Positions 1 through 10,699 of a DNA stretch of 25,000 nucleotides are shown piece after piece. The number at the start of each line of letters is the position of its first letter. Position 1 is the stretch's first letter. The position numbers were made by a program, and so were the translations under genes. The notes beneath the pieces are model-generated. The model was given only the letters and a program-made list of their open reading frames with translations, had not been told where the DNA came from and made no database searches. Source of the DNA: Actinidia chinensis (Eukaryota; Streptophyta; Magnoliopsida; Ericales; Actinidiaceae); assembly GCA_009663005.1 (NCBI GenBank), contig CM018899.1, forward strand, positions 11,756,700 through 11,781,699. Reading direction: 5' to 3'.

Positions 1-591
1 ACATCTGGCTACTGTACTTTCCTTGCTGACATACATGGTGTACTTGGCGCATAAGAAGCAAATCGTGGTTGCCAGATCTAGCACTGAAGCTGAAGATATA
101 GTTATGGCTCATGGTATTTGTGAGATCTTGTAGTTCCAAGCCTTGTTGCATGATTTGGGTGTTTCCGATTGATGGTGCCTATGACCTTTACTATGACATA
201 AAGTTGCCATAATTATTACCCACAACCCTGTTCACACGATAGAAGGAAACATATAGAGATTGATGCACTTCCTTCATCAAGGATAAGTTGAGCGAGGGGT
301 TTGAATCGTAGGTCTTTTGTGAACTCCGAGATCATTACCGACATTTTCACAAAAGTGACAATAAATTTGCCAGTAAATAGGTTCCCACAACCCTGTTCAA
401 CACGATAGAACGAAGCATATAGAGATTGTTGACACGTCACATCAATTAGACAGTTGAGCTAAGGGGTGGATCTGTAATGCCTGTATAAAATTCGAGATCA
501 ATAGTCGACATTTGTTACAAAAGGTCTCAGCAACTAATAGTTTCCACCCCATTGTGTGTGCAGGTGGGCATGATGATATCTTCGCACCAAC
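1..591 (+). pseudogene. Ty1/copia element 1: RNase H remnant (3' end of pol)
   Basis: This is the C-terminal part of a plant Ty1/copia polyprotein, the RNase H domain that removes the RNA strand during reverse transcription. Read across frames, the start gives GYCTFL-like residues, then VVARSSTEAE, MAHGICEIL and LLHDLGV, which match the conserved order of copia RNase H. A HNPV...IEID-like block follows at about 219-275 and a DIFTK-like block near 338-352. The last residues before the polypurine tract resemble the copia C-terminal IFAPT motif (about 571-592). Stops and frameshifts are frequent, for example tag at about 131, so no protein can be made. The 5' part of the element lies outside the window. 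The identification is firm; the lineage within copia is not resolved. Confidence 0.85.
195..524 (+). repeat. Diverged tandem duplication inside the RNase H remnant
   Basis: A segment of about 162-165 bp occurs twice in a row, at about 195-356 and 357-524. Both copies start at a gacataaa/gacaataaa sequence, share cccacaaccctgttc (219 and 384), catatagagatt, a gttgag...agggg block, and end near gacattt...acaaaag. Each encodes the same RNase H block (DNK, HNPV, IEID, DIFTK-like). The copies differ by many substitutions and small gaps. An intact element has this block once, so the second copy is a duplication within the dead element, or an old recombination between related elements. Confidence 0.75.
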
Positions 592-593
592 TT

Positions 594-601
594 GGGGGGA
601 G
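594..601 (+). other. Polypurine tract of copia element 1
   Basis: The purine run ggggggag lies directly before tgttaa. It sits right after the end of the RNase H remnant, where LTR retrotransposons place the primer for plus-strand DNA synthesis. The TG at 602-603 is the expected first dinucleotide of the 3' LTR. Confidence 0.7.
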
Positions 602-767
602 TGTTAATTTATGGGTGTAACTGTAATTAATGTATAAATTAGTAGGTTCTTTATAGGCAATCAGTGATTAGTTTGTAGTACTGGTTTATTGTAAATTTTT
701 TTCTTTTCGTTCCTCCTTCTTCCTTTGTATTTTACTTAATGAGAAGAAAACCTAATTTTCTTTGTCT
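602..767 (+). mobile_element. 3' LTR fragment of copia element 1
   Basis: The stretch starts with TGTTAA immediately after the polypurine tract and is AT-rich, as short copia LTRs are. It contains a TATA-like box (tataaatt at 633-640), a T-rich stretch at about 687-745, and gagaagaaaacctaatttt near its end. At about 768 the sequence becomes recognisable as integrase of a second copia element, so the LTR either ends here or is cut by the junction. No second LTR or target-site duplication is visible, so the true right end cannot be fixed. Confidence 0.6.
633..640 (+). promoter_or_regulatory. Possible TATA box in the LTR fragment
   Basis: The motif tataaatt lies about 30 bp into the LTR. LTR promoters usually carry a TATA box, but this element is dead, AT-rich sequence offers many such matches, and no other promoter part is visible. 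Confidence 0.25.
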
Positions 768-1400
768 CAAAACTTTACAAAACTTCAAACACTATGATTT
801 CAAACTAACCCAATTCCATACCAAAATACAAATCTTTAGGACTAATAATGGAAGGTAATACGTCAACACATTCGTGGAGATTACCTACAAAGTCGAAGGA
901 TACACCAAAGGGCAAGGTGTCGATAACTCCTCAATAAATGGATGGCGGAAAGGAAAAATAGACACATGCTAGGTTGCTAGATCCCTTACTTTTCCGCGCA
1001 ATGTTCCAAACACTTCTGGGGGGAGCCCATACTCACAACAACTTCGCTCTAACCGAATGCCTTCCCGTGTCATAAACTAAACTTCTAAAACCCCTATCAA
1101 CTCCTTCTCACTCTTAGCCCAACCCCGAAGTGTCTCAACACGACCACCACTCAAAGTATTTGGGTGCCTCCATGTTTGTCCATGTCCCCCCCCACCACAA
1201 CAAGAATAAATTCGATCCCAAAGCACTCAAGTGTATATCCTTGGGTACGCACCAAAACCAAAAGATCAAATGTATTACCCTTTTTACCAAAGACTAATAA
1301 CACTTCCAATGGATGTTACTTTCTTTGATATCCACCTTCTACCCCCCAAATTTGATAGCCAAGGGGAGAAGTCTCATACGGGAATACCAGCTTTTGGGAT
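768..1400 (+). pseudogene. Ty1/copia element 2: integrase remnant
   Basis: This is a broken part of the integrase that inserts retrotransposon DNA. Read across frames, residues follow copia integrase order: an IQIFRTNNG block at about 818-850 (intact elements have SDNG, so the catalytic Asp reads Asn), YVNT at about 860, a TPQ..G..ERK.RH-like block at about 928-970, then blocks matching FWGEA, INRMPSR and KTP to about 1100, KVFGC-like residues near 1160, and LDPKALKCI(F)LGY at about 1210-1250. The longest surviving frame, 1231-1518, carries LGYAPKPKDQ and PMDVTFFD, the usual C-terminal block. Stops and frameshifts interrupt all frames. The left edge joins the LTR of element 1 with no intervening host sequence. 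Confidence 0.8.
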
Positions 1401-1735
1401 ACTGGATGGCCACAACAACAACAACCACCCGGTCCACAAGTCACCATCCCTCCTCTATCGCAACTATTTCCTACTTCCTACTCCTACTCCTCCTTACTCC
1501 AAACACATCACTGAGTGAAACAAAATCTAAATCTTCTAGCTTCTTCAACTCCTGTCCAATTTTTCGACCCTACAACCAATGGTGAGTTCATTTTTATATC
1601 TCGAAGGAAAGATCAAGAAGTGATTTAGATCAATACAGCCACCTCCCGAATAAAAGGTAGAATCTAACACCGAATGCAAGACATATGAAACTCACCATAG
1701 GTAACACTAGCTCTGAATTCATCAGTAATGGGTTC
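1401..1735 (+). pseudogene. Copia element 2: linker between integrase and reverse transcriptase
   Basis: In copia polyproteins a poorly conserved Pro/Ser/Thr-rich linker separates integrase from reverse transcriptase. Here the sequence has short caa repeats (about 1412-1427), then C- and T-rich codons for Ser, Thr and Pro (about 1430-1510). A block reading VYSRRKDQE-like residues (about 1594-1625) and a stretch ending near gggttctactgctaatgac (1731-1748) lead into the start of the reverse transcriptase. The position between two recognised domains is the main support. No intact frame crosses it. Confidence 0.6.
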
Positions 1736-2760
1736 TACTGCTAATGACCCGTGATTTATCCATTGCCTTTAAAAGGAAAGGTAGGAGGGCATGTACCAGT
1801 CCATCCAATCTCAACCTTTGTCTCTTAGAAAGGGTGTCCACCTTATCTTCCAAACATTGTGGCAAATCGAAAACAAGTTGCAGATTCCTAACTTCATTCA
1901 AGAGCTATTTTCAATTCCGGAATGGAAGAAACTGCAGTATGGGCAAAATGCAATCCTAAAAGAAAAATTGAACTTTGGGAGGTTTCAACCTACCAAGGGA
2001 AAACATCCATAAGGATGTATGGATATTACATTCAATACAAGGCTGATGGAAGCGTGGACAGTTTAAAAGCGCTACTGGTTGCAAAAGGGTTCAACGCAAT
2101 CCTATGGCATCGCTACCAAGAGACGTTTGCTCCAGTAAGCCATATTAAACAAACTATTCGGTACTACTATCCTTGCTTGCCAATCTTGACTGCCTCGATA
2201 CCCCAACTTGATATAAAAATTGCCTTTCTTTCGCAATGGAGACCTTACAAAAGAAAGTCTACATGGGACATTCCTCCCTGGCTTTGTACCACATGCAACT
2301 AGGAATAAGGTAGGTAAGCTCAAGAATACCGTTATGGACTAAACCCATCCCTGAGAGCTTGGTTTGACAGGTTTAACAAAACTGTGAAGAAGTAATGGGT
2401 AATTCTCAGTGTCAAGCCGATCACACTTTGTTATCACACACTCAACCAAAGGAAACTGGCGATTCTCATTGTGTTGTAAGAGGACACAGCTTAATAGGTG
2501 ATTATGAAGACGAACTGATCAAGCGCAAAAAACCTTCTTGCCAAAGACTTTGAAACCAAGGATCTTGGTAGCCTAAAATACTTCCTTGTAATGGAAGTAG
2601 CCTGATCAAGAAGGAAGTCCAGTGTCACAACGGAATATGTACTACATCTCTTAAAGAGGCAGAATGCTTGGGTGCAAACTGGCATAACACCCATGGACTC
2701 AAAACTAAACTGGAGGCTAATAAGGACAAACGTCCAGTGGACAAAGGCAACTATCAAAAG
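1736..2760 (+). pseudogene. Ty1/copia element 2: reverse transcriptase remnant
   Basis: This is a decayed RNA-dependent DNA polymerase domain. The frame open from 1922 to 2302 carries YKADGSVDSLKALLVAKGF, then YQETFAPVSHIKQT, PQLDIKIAFL and a DIPPW block, matching the copia order (YKADGSVDRYKARLVAKGF, YQETFAPV, QLDVKNAFL, IPPGF). The first catalytic Asp survives at 2210-2212. Later blocks give LYGLKQSPRAWF-like residues at about 2325-2365 and ADHTLF at about 2416-2433. The region of the catalytic YVDD box (about 2473-2484) reads VVRG, so the Asp pair is lost in this frame. DFETKDLG and LKYFL-like residues follow at about 2549-2590, and DTPMDS-like residues near 2685-2700. Multiple frame changes make it non-functional. 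Confidence 0.85.
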
Positions 2761-3445
2761 ATTTGTTGTGGAAGTTGATTTATCTCTCCCAAACCATAAC
2801 CTGACATTGGGATTCTTCGGTTGGTGTAGTTAGCCATTTCATTAATGATCCCACTTATGAACAGTGGAAGCTGGCAACCGATACTAGGTATCTTAAAATG
2901 ACTCCAGGTAAGGGTTGTACTGTAGTAAAGACACAAAGAAAGAGATGAAGTGTTCGCTGATGCTGACGGTGGGCCAGATCAAATAACTGACCACTCGAAG
3001 GTCACAGCTAGTTATTGTACGTACGTGTTGGGAAACCCTAGTAACATGGCGAAGTAAAACAACCAGTAGTTTCTCGCTGCGCAGTGCATAAGCAGAGTTA
3101 GAGCTATGGCACTCGAAATTTGTGAGGGATATTCTGAACAAACTAATGGGGGAACTAGGAATCTCACTTCTGACCAATGAATTTATTTTGTACATCAGTT
3201 AGCGATTAACATTGCAAAAATCCGGTGCATCACGACAAGAACAAAAACATTGGAGATAATTGCCACTTCATAAAGGAAAAGAATAGAAAAATGGGACAGT
3301 TATTCTGCTTACACACCCACAAGTCAGCAAGTAACAGGGATATCCTCACTAAAGCTCTACCAACAAAGTTTTTTTGAAGATTTGAGTACCAAGCTTGGCT
3401 TGAGTAACATCTACTTTTGCAGTCGATATCGTCTCTGTCCTCAAG
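2761..3445 (+). pseudogene. Ty1/copia element 2: RNase H remnant
   Basis: This continues the same polyprotein. Blocks in order are a KLIYLS-like stretch (about 2770-2795), QFMNDPTYE (about 2835-2865), RYLKMTPGKG (about 2888-2915), FADAD near 2950-2965 with the metal-binding Asp codons still readable, ITDRRST-like and SGYCTYV-like stretches (about 2980-3030), RAMALEICEG (about 3098-3130), ELGI near 3155, and DILTKALP with DLSTKLGL at about 3340-3405. It differs clearly from the RNase H at the start of the window, so two copia families are present. No polypurine tract or LTR follows; gypsy sequence takes over at about 3450-3490. Confidence 0.8.
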
Positions 3446-3469
3446 TATAGATTGAAGCCGCAAACACCC

Positions 3470-4670
3470 CGTCTTGGTCAACACGAAACGGTTGGACCGA
3501 GCTGGATGGATCCTATTGTGGAATTACCACCTGCGCGCCGCCAGCTACCGGACGACACAGGAGGAACAGAAAAGCAGAATCAGGCCGCAAGGTTTTTGTG
3601 GATTTCCCCCTCCGGGAGAATTGTAAAAAGATCTTATCAAGGTCCCTATTGGTTATGTGTGCACATCGAGCCTCGTTTGAAGACTTACTTACAATCCATG
3701 AGAGGAATGTGCGGGCCTGGGCTGGAGGAAGATCACTGTCGCACCAAGCTTTGTCACAGGGTTATTGGGGGGCCTTACGTGCCGAGGATGCCCAAGTATA
3801 TGTGCGTAGTGTAACAAATATCAACTCGTACTCGCCCGTGATCCATCAACCTGCGAGGATTTTAACCCCGCCACTAGGCCATGACTTTTGCCTAAATGGA
3901 GGATGGATAATTGTGGGCGTCTTGCTAGCATCAACCGATTACTCACGAATGGGTATAAGCCGAGCCTCTAGCAAGATCATGGAGTGACCGTGATCATTTT
4001 GATTCGCGAACATCTTATCTAGATTCGGCTCCCATGGCCCTTCGTGTCAGATAACGGCACCCAATTGGTAGGGACGCAAAGTCATAATTTGTTGGAGCAA
4101 GCTAAGATTGGAATTTACAAATCAAAACACCAAGTTCCTGCAATGCAATGGCCAGGGTGAGGCCACAAACAAGAGATCATTAAACGGAAGCAAAAGGAGG
4201 ACATCGAAAAGGCCAAGGAAAATGGGTCGAACGATTGGCAAACCGTTGTGGGCTATCGGCACCCACAACCGCGTAGGCACGAACAAACGCCGTACTCACT
4301 AGCTTTTTCGATTGAAGGCCGTAATCCCACTGGAGTCGGTCTGGCCCACAATTCGGATAGAGGCGGATGACACCAACTCACAACAATGAGTACTTGGCCT
4401 GAGATCTCGATTTGGTCGAAAAAGGAGAACAAGGCACTCATCAGAATGGCGGTTATCAAAAGCATTGGCTAAGTCTTTCACAACCAGAATGTTCAACGAT
4501 AGAGTTTGGAGGGGGTGGATCTCTCGTCTCAGGAAAGTTAATTTGAAACACTAAGGACCCAACTGACGACAAGCGTGGTCCGAACTGGGAGGGCCCTACA
4601 AGATAATAAACTCGCTTGCCGGGGTTCTTCTAACCCTGGATTTCAACATCTAAGAAAGTATTGCCACTAA
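3470..4670 (+). pseudogene. Ty3/gypsy integrase remnant (Tat/Ogre-like), C-terminal end of pol
   Basis: Broken frames give PSWMDPIVEL (about 3496-3528), AARFLW, KRSYQGPYWLCVH (about 3630-3670) and, in another frame, IHERNVRAWAGGRSLSHQALSQGYW (about 3693-3770), the degraded HHCC zinc finger. Both zinc-finger Cys and one His appear lost. SPVIHQPA follows near 3833-3855. The first catalytic Asp is replaced in GWIIVGV (about 3901-3920). The second survives in VSDNGTQ (Asp at 4050-4052), and the Glu survives in QCNGQGEATNK (Glu at 4159-4161), about 36 codons later, fitting D,D-35-E. The C-terminal part includes ENKALIRMA, PNWEGPYK-like residues (about 4579-4600) and a final HLRKYCH before a stop at 4668-4670. 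No chromodomain is visible. Placement in Tat/Ogre is from recalled motif style. Confidence 0.8.
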
Positions 4671-4731
4671 ACTATAACTCTGCAACCAAACTTTGATTTA
4701 TATAAAAGCATCGGGTCTTCAATTACGTTTT
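4671..4731 (+). other. Spacer between gypsy pol stop and satellite array
   Basis: About 60 bp of AT-rich sequence separates the pol stop codon from the first recognisable satellite half-monomer. It would correspond to the start of the element's 3' untranslated region. It contains a TATA-like string at 4699-4708, which I do not take as a promoter. No polypurine tract or LTR start is seen. Confidence 0.5.
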
Positions 4732-4865
4732 AATGAACTCCGAAATTTTTTACATTCAACTCGCTACACGTGAGGAGGGGTTAGCCGGCTTAAAGGGGCT
4801 CCACTGCCTTCGAACGGTTTTACTCCAGTGACGCTTGATACAAATTCATGGGAAAGCAGCCAAAC

Positions 4866-4975
4866 TCTAATGAGAGTTCCGAGCTTGTCAACGATACGCG
4901 AAAGGGAGAGCGAGCCGAACTCGAACGAGGGTTCCGAGCTTATTCCCCTGAAATTTTTACAAGTCACTCGTTAAA
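4866..4975 (+). repeat. Irregular first copies at the array edge: second half-monomer repeated
   Basis: The gttccgagctt anchor occurs at about 4875 and again 55 bp later, with no first half-monomer between them. Degraded copies of this kind are typical of the edges of satellite arrays. Read errors are also likely here, so the exact structure is uncertain. Confidence 0.5.
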
Positions 4976-5639
4976 TGTAGAGGGTTACCGAGCTTAATTA
5001 GAAGCTCCGAACTGCCTCTGCATTGATTTTAATTCAGTTACACTTGGTACACAAATCCAAGGAAAGCTAGCCGAACTCCAAACGGGGTTCCGAGCTTGTT
5101 TCAATGAAATTCTTTACATTTTAACAAGACACGAATTAAAAACTCGAGAATGGTTTAGCCGAACTAGTATAAGCTTCTCCGAACTGCCGTCATGGGTTTT
5201 AATCCTTTACACTTGGTAGAAAAAATCCAAGGGAAGCTAGCCCAAATCAAACGAGGGTTCCGACTTGTCCAATAAATTTTACAGTTAAAACAAACTCGAT
5301 AAATGCCGAGAAGAGGTAGCCGAAACTAGTAGGAAGCCTCCGAACTACCTTCGTTGGTTTTTAATATCCCAGTTACACGTAATACAAAAAATCAAGTAAA
5401 GCCCTGCCCCAACTCAAACGAGGGTTTCCGAACTTGTCCATGAAATGTTGTACAAGTTACTCGTATTAAACGCGAGAAGAGGTTGGCGCAACAGTATGCA
5501 AGCTCCGAAATGCCTGTCACGGGCTGTTAATCCAATTACATTGGTAGAAAAAATCCCAGGGAAAGCTAGCCAAACTCGAACGAGGGTTCCGATCTTTCCA
5601 ATGAAATTTTTCAAGTTAACTCGATTAAAACGCTGAAGA

Positions 5640-8440
5640 GGTGTGCCAAACTAGTATAAAGCGCAGAACTGCCTTCGTCGGTTTTTTTAAATCCATTACA
5701 CGTGGTAGAAAAATCCAGGTAACTAGCCGACGAACGGGTTTCCGAGCTTGTCCAATGAACTATTTACAGTGTAACTAACTTCGTTGTAAAAGCGAGAATA
5801 TGTTGGCCAAACTAGTATGAAGCTCTGAACTTGCCCCTTCGTCGGTTTTATAGTTTTTTTGACATGTGTGTAATAAAAATCGCAAGTGACAGCTAGCCGA
5901 ACTCGAACGAGGATTTCGGAGCCGTGTCACAGGAAATTTTACAAGTTACGTCGATTAAAACGCGAGAAGGGGTTAGCCGAGCTAATATGAAAGCTCCAAC
6001 TGCATTCACCTGCCCTGTAATCCCATTACCTTGGTAGAAAACTCCAAGGGAAAGCTAGACGAACCCGAACGATAGTTTATGATCTTGTCCAATTAAATTT
6101 TACAAGTTAACTCGATTAAAACGCAGAAGAGTTGGCCCAAACTAGTATTAAATCTCCAACTGCCTCGTCGTGTTAATCAGTTAACACGTGGTAGAAAAAA
6201 GCCAAGGAAAAGCTAGCCGAACTCGAACGAGGTTTCCGAGCTTGTTCCAAGAATATTTACAAGTTAACATCTATTAAAACGTGGAGAAGAGGTGGCACAA
6301 CTAGTAGAAGCTCTGAACTGCCTTCTCGGTTTTAATACGTACAACGTTTTAACGAACAAATCCAAGGGAAAGCTAGCCGAACGTCGAACGAGAGTTTCCG
6401 AGCAGCTTGTCCAATAGAAATTTTTACAAGTTAACTCGTAAAACGCGAGAAGGGGTTTAGCCGAGCTGACTATGAAGCTCCAAACGGCCGTCAAACTTCC
6501 CTGCTTTAATCAGTTACATTGTAAAAAACTCCAAGGGAAAGCTAGCCAAACTCGAACGAGGTTTCCGAGCTTGTCCAATAAACTCTTTACACGTTACTCG
6601 ATTAAATCGCTAGAAGGTTGGCCAACCTAGTATGAAGCATACGACTGCCTTCGCGGTTAATACGGTACACGTGGTAGAAAAAGCCAAGGGAAAGCTAGCC
6701 CGAACTCAAACGAGGGTTCCGAGCTTGTCCCTGAAATTTTTACAAGTTACTCGATAACCGAGAAGGGTTAGCGGCTAATATGAATGCTCCAAACTGCTTT
6801 CAATTCCAACTGCCTGTAAGCCCGTTACACTTGGTAGAAAAACGCCAAGGGAAAGCTTCCGAACTCCAACGAGAGTTCCGAGCTTGCCAATAAATTGTTA
6901 CAAGTTAACTCAATAAACGCAAAATAGGTAACCGAACTTGTATGAATCTCTGAATTGCCTTCGTTAGTTTTAATCCCGTTACACTTGGTAGAAAAAAATC
7001 CAAGGGAAAGCTAGCCTAACTCAAATGAGGATTTTCGAGCTTGTCCAAAATAACCTTCCATGGGGTTGAATACGTTTCATGATGTAGAAAAAATTCAGAA
7101 AAAGCTAGCCGAACTCAACGACGGTTCCGAGCTTGTCCATGAAATTTTTACAAGTCAACTCGATTACAACGCTATAACCGGTGAGCCGAGTAATATGAAG
7201 TTGCCGAACTGCCTCCTGGTGTAATCAGTTTCACTTGAACGAAAAATCCAAGAGAAATCTAGCAAACTCGAACGAGGGTTCTGACTGTGCCAATGAAAAT
7301 TTTACAGTTCACTTGATTAAAAAGTGAGCAGGGGTTAGCCGAGGTAGTAATGAAGCGCCGAACTGCCTTCGTTAGTTTAATCCAGTTACACTTGGTAGAA
7401 AAATTCAAGGGAAAAGTAGCTGAACCTCCGAACGTGGTTTCCGAGCTTGTCAATGAAATTTTTACAAGTTTAAGGCGATTAAAAACCAAGTATCGGTTAG
7501 CCGAACAAGTTAAAACTCCACTGACTGCGTTGGGTTGTAAGCCATTTACACGTGGTTAAAAACTCCAAGGGAAAGCTAGCCTCACTCGAACGAGGGTTCC
7601 GAGCTGTCCAATGAAATATTACAAGTTAACTCGATTAAAACACGAGAAGAGGTTGGCCAAACTAGTATTGAAGCTCTGAACTGCCTTCGTCGGTTTTAAT
7701 AGATTTAAAAGTGGTAGAAAAAATCCAAGGGAAAGCAGCCGAACTCAACGAGGGTTTCGAGCTTGTCCATGAAATTTTTACAAGTTAACTCGATTGAAAG
7801 CGAGAAGGGTAGCCGAGGATGAGCTAATATGAAGCCTCCAAACTGCCTTCATTGCCTTGTAATCCAGTACACTTGGTAGAAAAAATCCAAGGGAAAGCTA
7901 GACGAACTCAACGAGAGTTCTGAGCTTGTCCAAGGAAATTCTTAAATTAACTCGATTAAAATGCGGAGACGAGGAAGAGTGGCCAAACTAGTATGAAGCT
8001 CCGAACTGCCTTCGCGGTTGTAATCCATTACACGTGGTAGAAAAATCCAGGGAAAGCATAGCCGAACGCGACGGGTTCGAGCTTGTCCAATGAAAATTTA
8101 CAAGTGAAACGCGATTAAAACACAGAGAAGAGGTTGCCAAACTAGTTATGAAGCTCCGAACTGCCTTCGTCGGTTTTAATACAGTTACACGTGGTAGAAA
8201 AAATCCAAGGAAAGATAGCCTGAACTGAACGAGGGTTCGAGCTTGTCCAATGAAATATTACAAGTACTCAGATTAAAACGCGAGAAGAGGTTGGCCAAAC
8301 AGTATGAAGCTCTGAACTGCCTTCGTCGTTTTAATACAGTTACACGTGGTAGAAAAAAATCCCCAGGGAGCTAGCCGGACACTCGAACGAGGGTTCGAGC
8401 TTGTCCAATGAAATTGTTACAAGTTAACTCGATTAAAATG
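5640..8440 (+). repeat. Left domain of the array: cycles dominated by subtypes c and g
   Basis: Here most monomers are of two kinds: g (ttggccaaactagtatgaagctc, then cgtcggttttaat and cacgtgg) and c (gccgagctaatatgaagctccaaactg). A variant of g carries gctctgaac. Approximate order by start: g-variant 5810, c 5970, g 6130, g-variant 6290, c 6450, g 6610, c 6770, then g-variant 7650, c 7810, g 7980, g 8130, g-variant 8290. This suggests a c-g-g unit of about 480 bp. The other subtypes common further right (h, i, j, k) are rare here. One-base errors are frequent, so assignments are approximate. Confidence 0.5.
7037..7128 (+). repeat. Shortened satellite monomer (internal deletion)
   Basis: After ttgtccaa the sequence jumps to a tgg..ttgaatac stretch that belongs to the other half of the next monomer. 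The gagcttgtcc anchors are about 92 bp apart instead of 161, so about 70 bp are missing. The join lies in short A/T-rich sequence present in both halves. Confidence 0.55.
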
Positions 8441-10699
8441 CGAGAAAGGGGTTAGCCGAGCTAGTATGAATCTCTGATCTGATTCATTGGTTTGAATCAA
8501 GGTAACGTGGTAGAAAAAGATCCTCAGGAAAGTAGCCGAACTCGAACGAGGCGTGCCGGCTTGTCCAATGAAATTTTACAAGTTAATCGATGTAAAACGC
8601 GAGAAGGAGGTACCCGAGCTTAGTATTGAATCTCCGAACTGCCTTCAACTGCCTATCATCCAGTACACTTGGTAGAAAAAAACTCCAGGAATAGCTAGCT
8701 ATACTCGAACGAGGGTTCCAAAGCTTTCCATGAATTGTTACAAGTTAACGCGATTAAAAAGCGAGAAGAGGTTAGCCAAGTTGTATGGAAGCTCTTGAAC
8801 TGCCTTCGTGGTTTAAATCAGTTACACATGGTAGAACAAAATCCAAGGGGAAGTAGCCGAAACTAGGAGGGGTTCCGAGCTTGTCCAATAAATTTTGACA
8901 AGTTAAGTCATTCGATTAAAACGCGAGAAAGGTGGATAGCTGAGCTAGTATGAAACTCAAACTGCCTTCGTTGGTTTTAATTACAATTACACGAGGTAGA
9001 AAAAATTCATGGAAAAGCTAGCCGAACTGAACGACGGTTTCTGAGTTGTCCAATGAAATTTTTACAAAGTCAACCTCGATTAAAACGCGAGAAATGGTTT
9101 AGCGAAGCTATATGAAGTCCGAACTGCCTTCACTGGCTGTAATCCAGTTTACACATTGGTGGAAAAAATCTAAGGAGAAAGCTAGCAAAACTCGAACTAG
9201 GTTCCGAGGTTGTCAATGAAATTTTTACAGTTAACTTGATTAAACGCGAGAAGGGGTAACCGAGTAATATAACAGCTCCGAACTGCCGTCATTGGTTTTA
9301 ATCCAGTTACACTGCTGGAGTAGAAAAAATTCAAGAGAAAGCTAGCCAAATTCGAACGGGGTTCCGAGCTTATCCAACGAATTTTTACAAGTTAACTCGA
9401 TTTAAAATGCGAGAAGGGGTTAGCCGAGCTAGTATGAATCTCTAATCTGCCTTCATGGTTTTATTCAAGGTACACGTGGTAGAAAAAATACAGGGAAAGC
9501 TTGACGAACTCAAAACAAGGGTTCCGAGCTTTCCAATGAAAAGTTTTACAAGTTAAGTCGATTAAAACGCGAGAAGGTGGTTAGCAGCTAGTATGAAGCT
9601 CTGAAACTTTCTTCGTTAGTTTTTAATCCAGTTCTACACTGGTAGAAAAAATCCAAGGGAAAGCTAGCCCCACACTCGAACGAGGGTTCCGAGCTTGTCC
9701 AATGAAATTGTTACACGTTTAACTGATTAAAACGCGAAAGAGGTAGCCGAAATAGGTATTGAGCTCCGAACTTGCCTTCTTGATGTTAAATCCAGTTAAA
9801 CGGGTGTAGAAAAAACCAAGGGAGAGCTTGCCGAACCGAACGAGGGTTCCGGAGCTTGTCCAATGACATTTTTACAAGTTAAGTCGATTTTAAACGCGAA
9901 GCGAGACAGGGGTTACCGAGCTGAGAAGCTCGAACTTTATTCGTTAGTTTTAAATCCAGTACACTTGGTTAGAAAAAAATCCAGGGAAAAGCTAGCCACA
10001 AACTCGAACGAGGGTTCGAGCTTGTCCAATGAAATTTTTACAAGTTAACTCGATTAAAACGCGAGAAGAGTTGGCCAAACTAGTATGGAAGCTCCGACAA
10101 ACTAACTTCGGTCGGTTTTCATCCAGTTACACTTGTAGAAAAAATCCAAGGGACAGCTCTATCCGAAACTCGAACTAGGTTCCGAGCTTGTCCAATGAAA
10201 TTTTTACAAGTTAACTCGATTAAAACCGCGGAGAAGGAGGTTTGTGCCAAAACTGTATGAAGCCCAAATGCCTTCTTAAGGCTTTAACCAGTTAAACGTG
10301 TAGAAAACACTCAATGGGAAAAGCTAGCCCCAAACCTCGAACGAGGGTTTCGAGCTTGTCCATGAAATTTTTGACAAGGTTAACACGATTTAAACGCTAG
10401 TATGAGCTCCGAAATGCCTTCGTCGGTTTTAATCAATTTACACGTGGGTGGTATGAAAAATAAGGGAAAGCTGACGAACTCGAAACGAGGGTTCCGGTTG
10501 TCCAATGAAATTTTTACAAGATACGTCGATTAAAACTAAAGAAGGGTTAGCCGAGCTAGTATGAAGCTCCGAAACTGACTCATCTGGTTTTAATCAAATA
10601 CACTTGGTAAAAAAAACCAAGGAAAGCTATTAGCCCAATCGAACGAGGGGTCCGAGTTTGGCCCAAGGAAATTTTTACAAGTTAAGTCGATTAAAACGC

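Noticed and set aside
216..440. Minus-strand frame over the RNase H remnant
   Set aside because: It is antisense to a clearly recognisable copia RNase H, and its repeat content comes from the tandem duplication.
2102..3484. Several minus-strand frames of 60-100 codons
   Set aside because: All are antisense to the reverse transcriptase and RNase H of copia element 2, whose sense-strand motifs are unmistakable.
4699..4708. TATA-like string between the gypsy pol end and the array
   Set aside because: No LTR, start site or downstream gene accompanies it, and such strings are common in AT-rich DNA.
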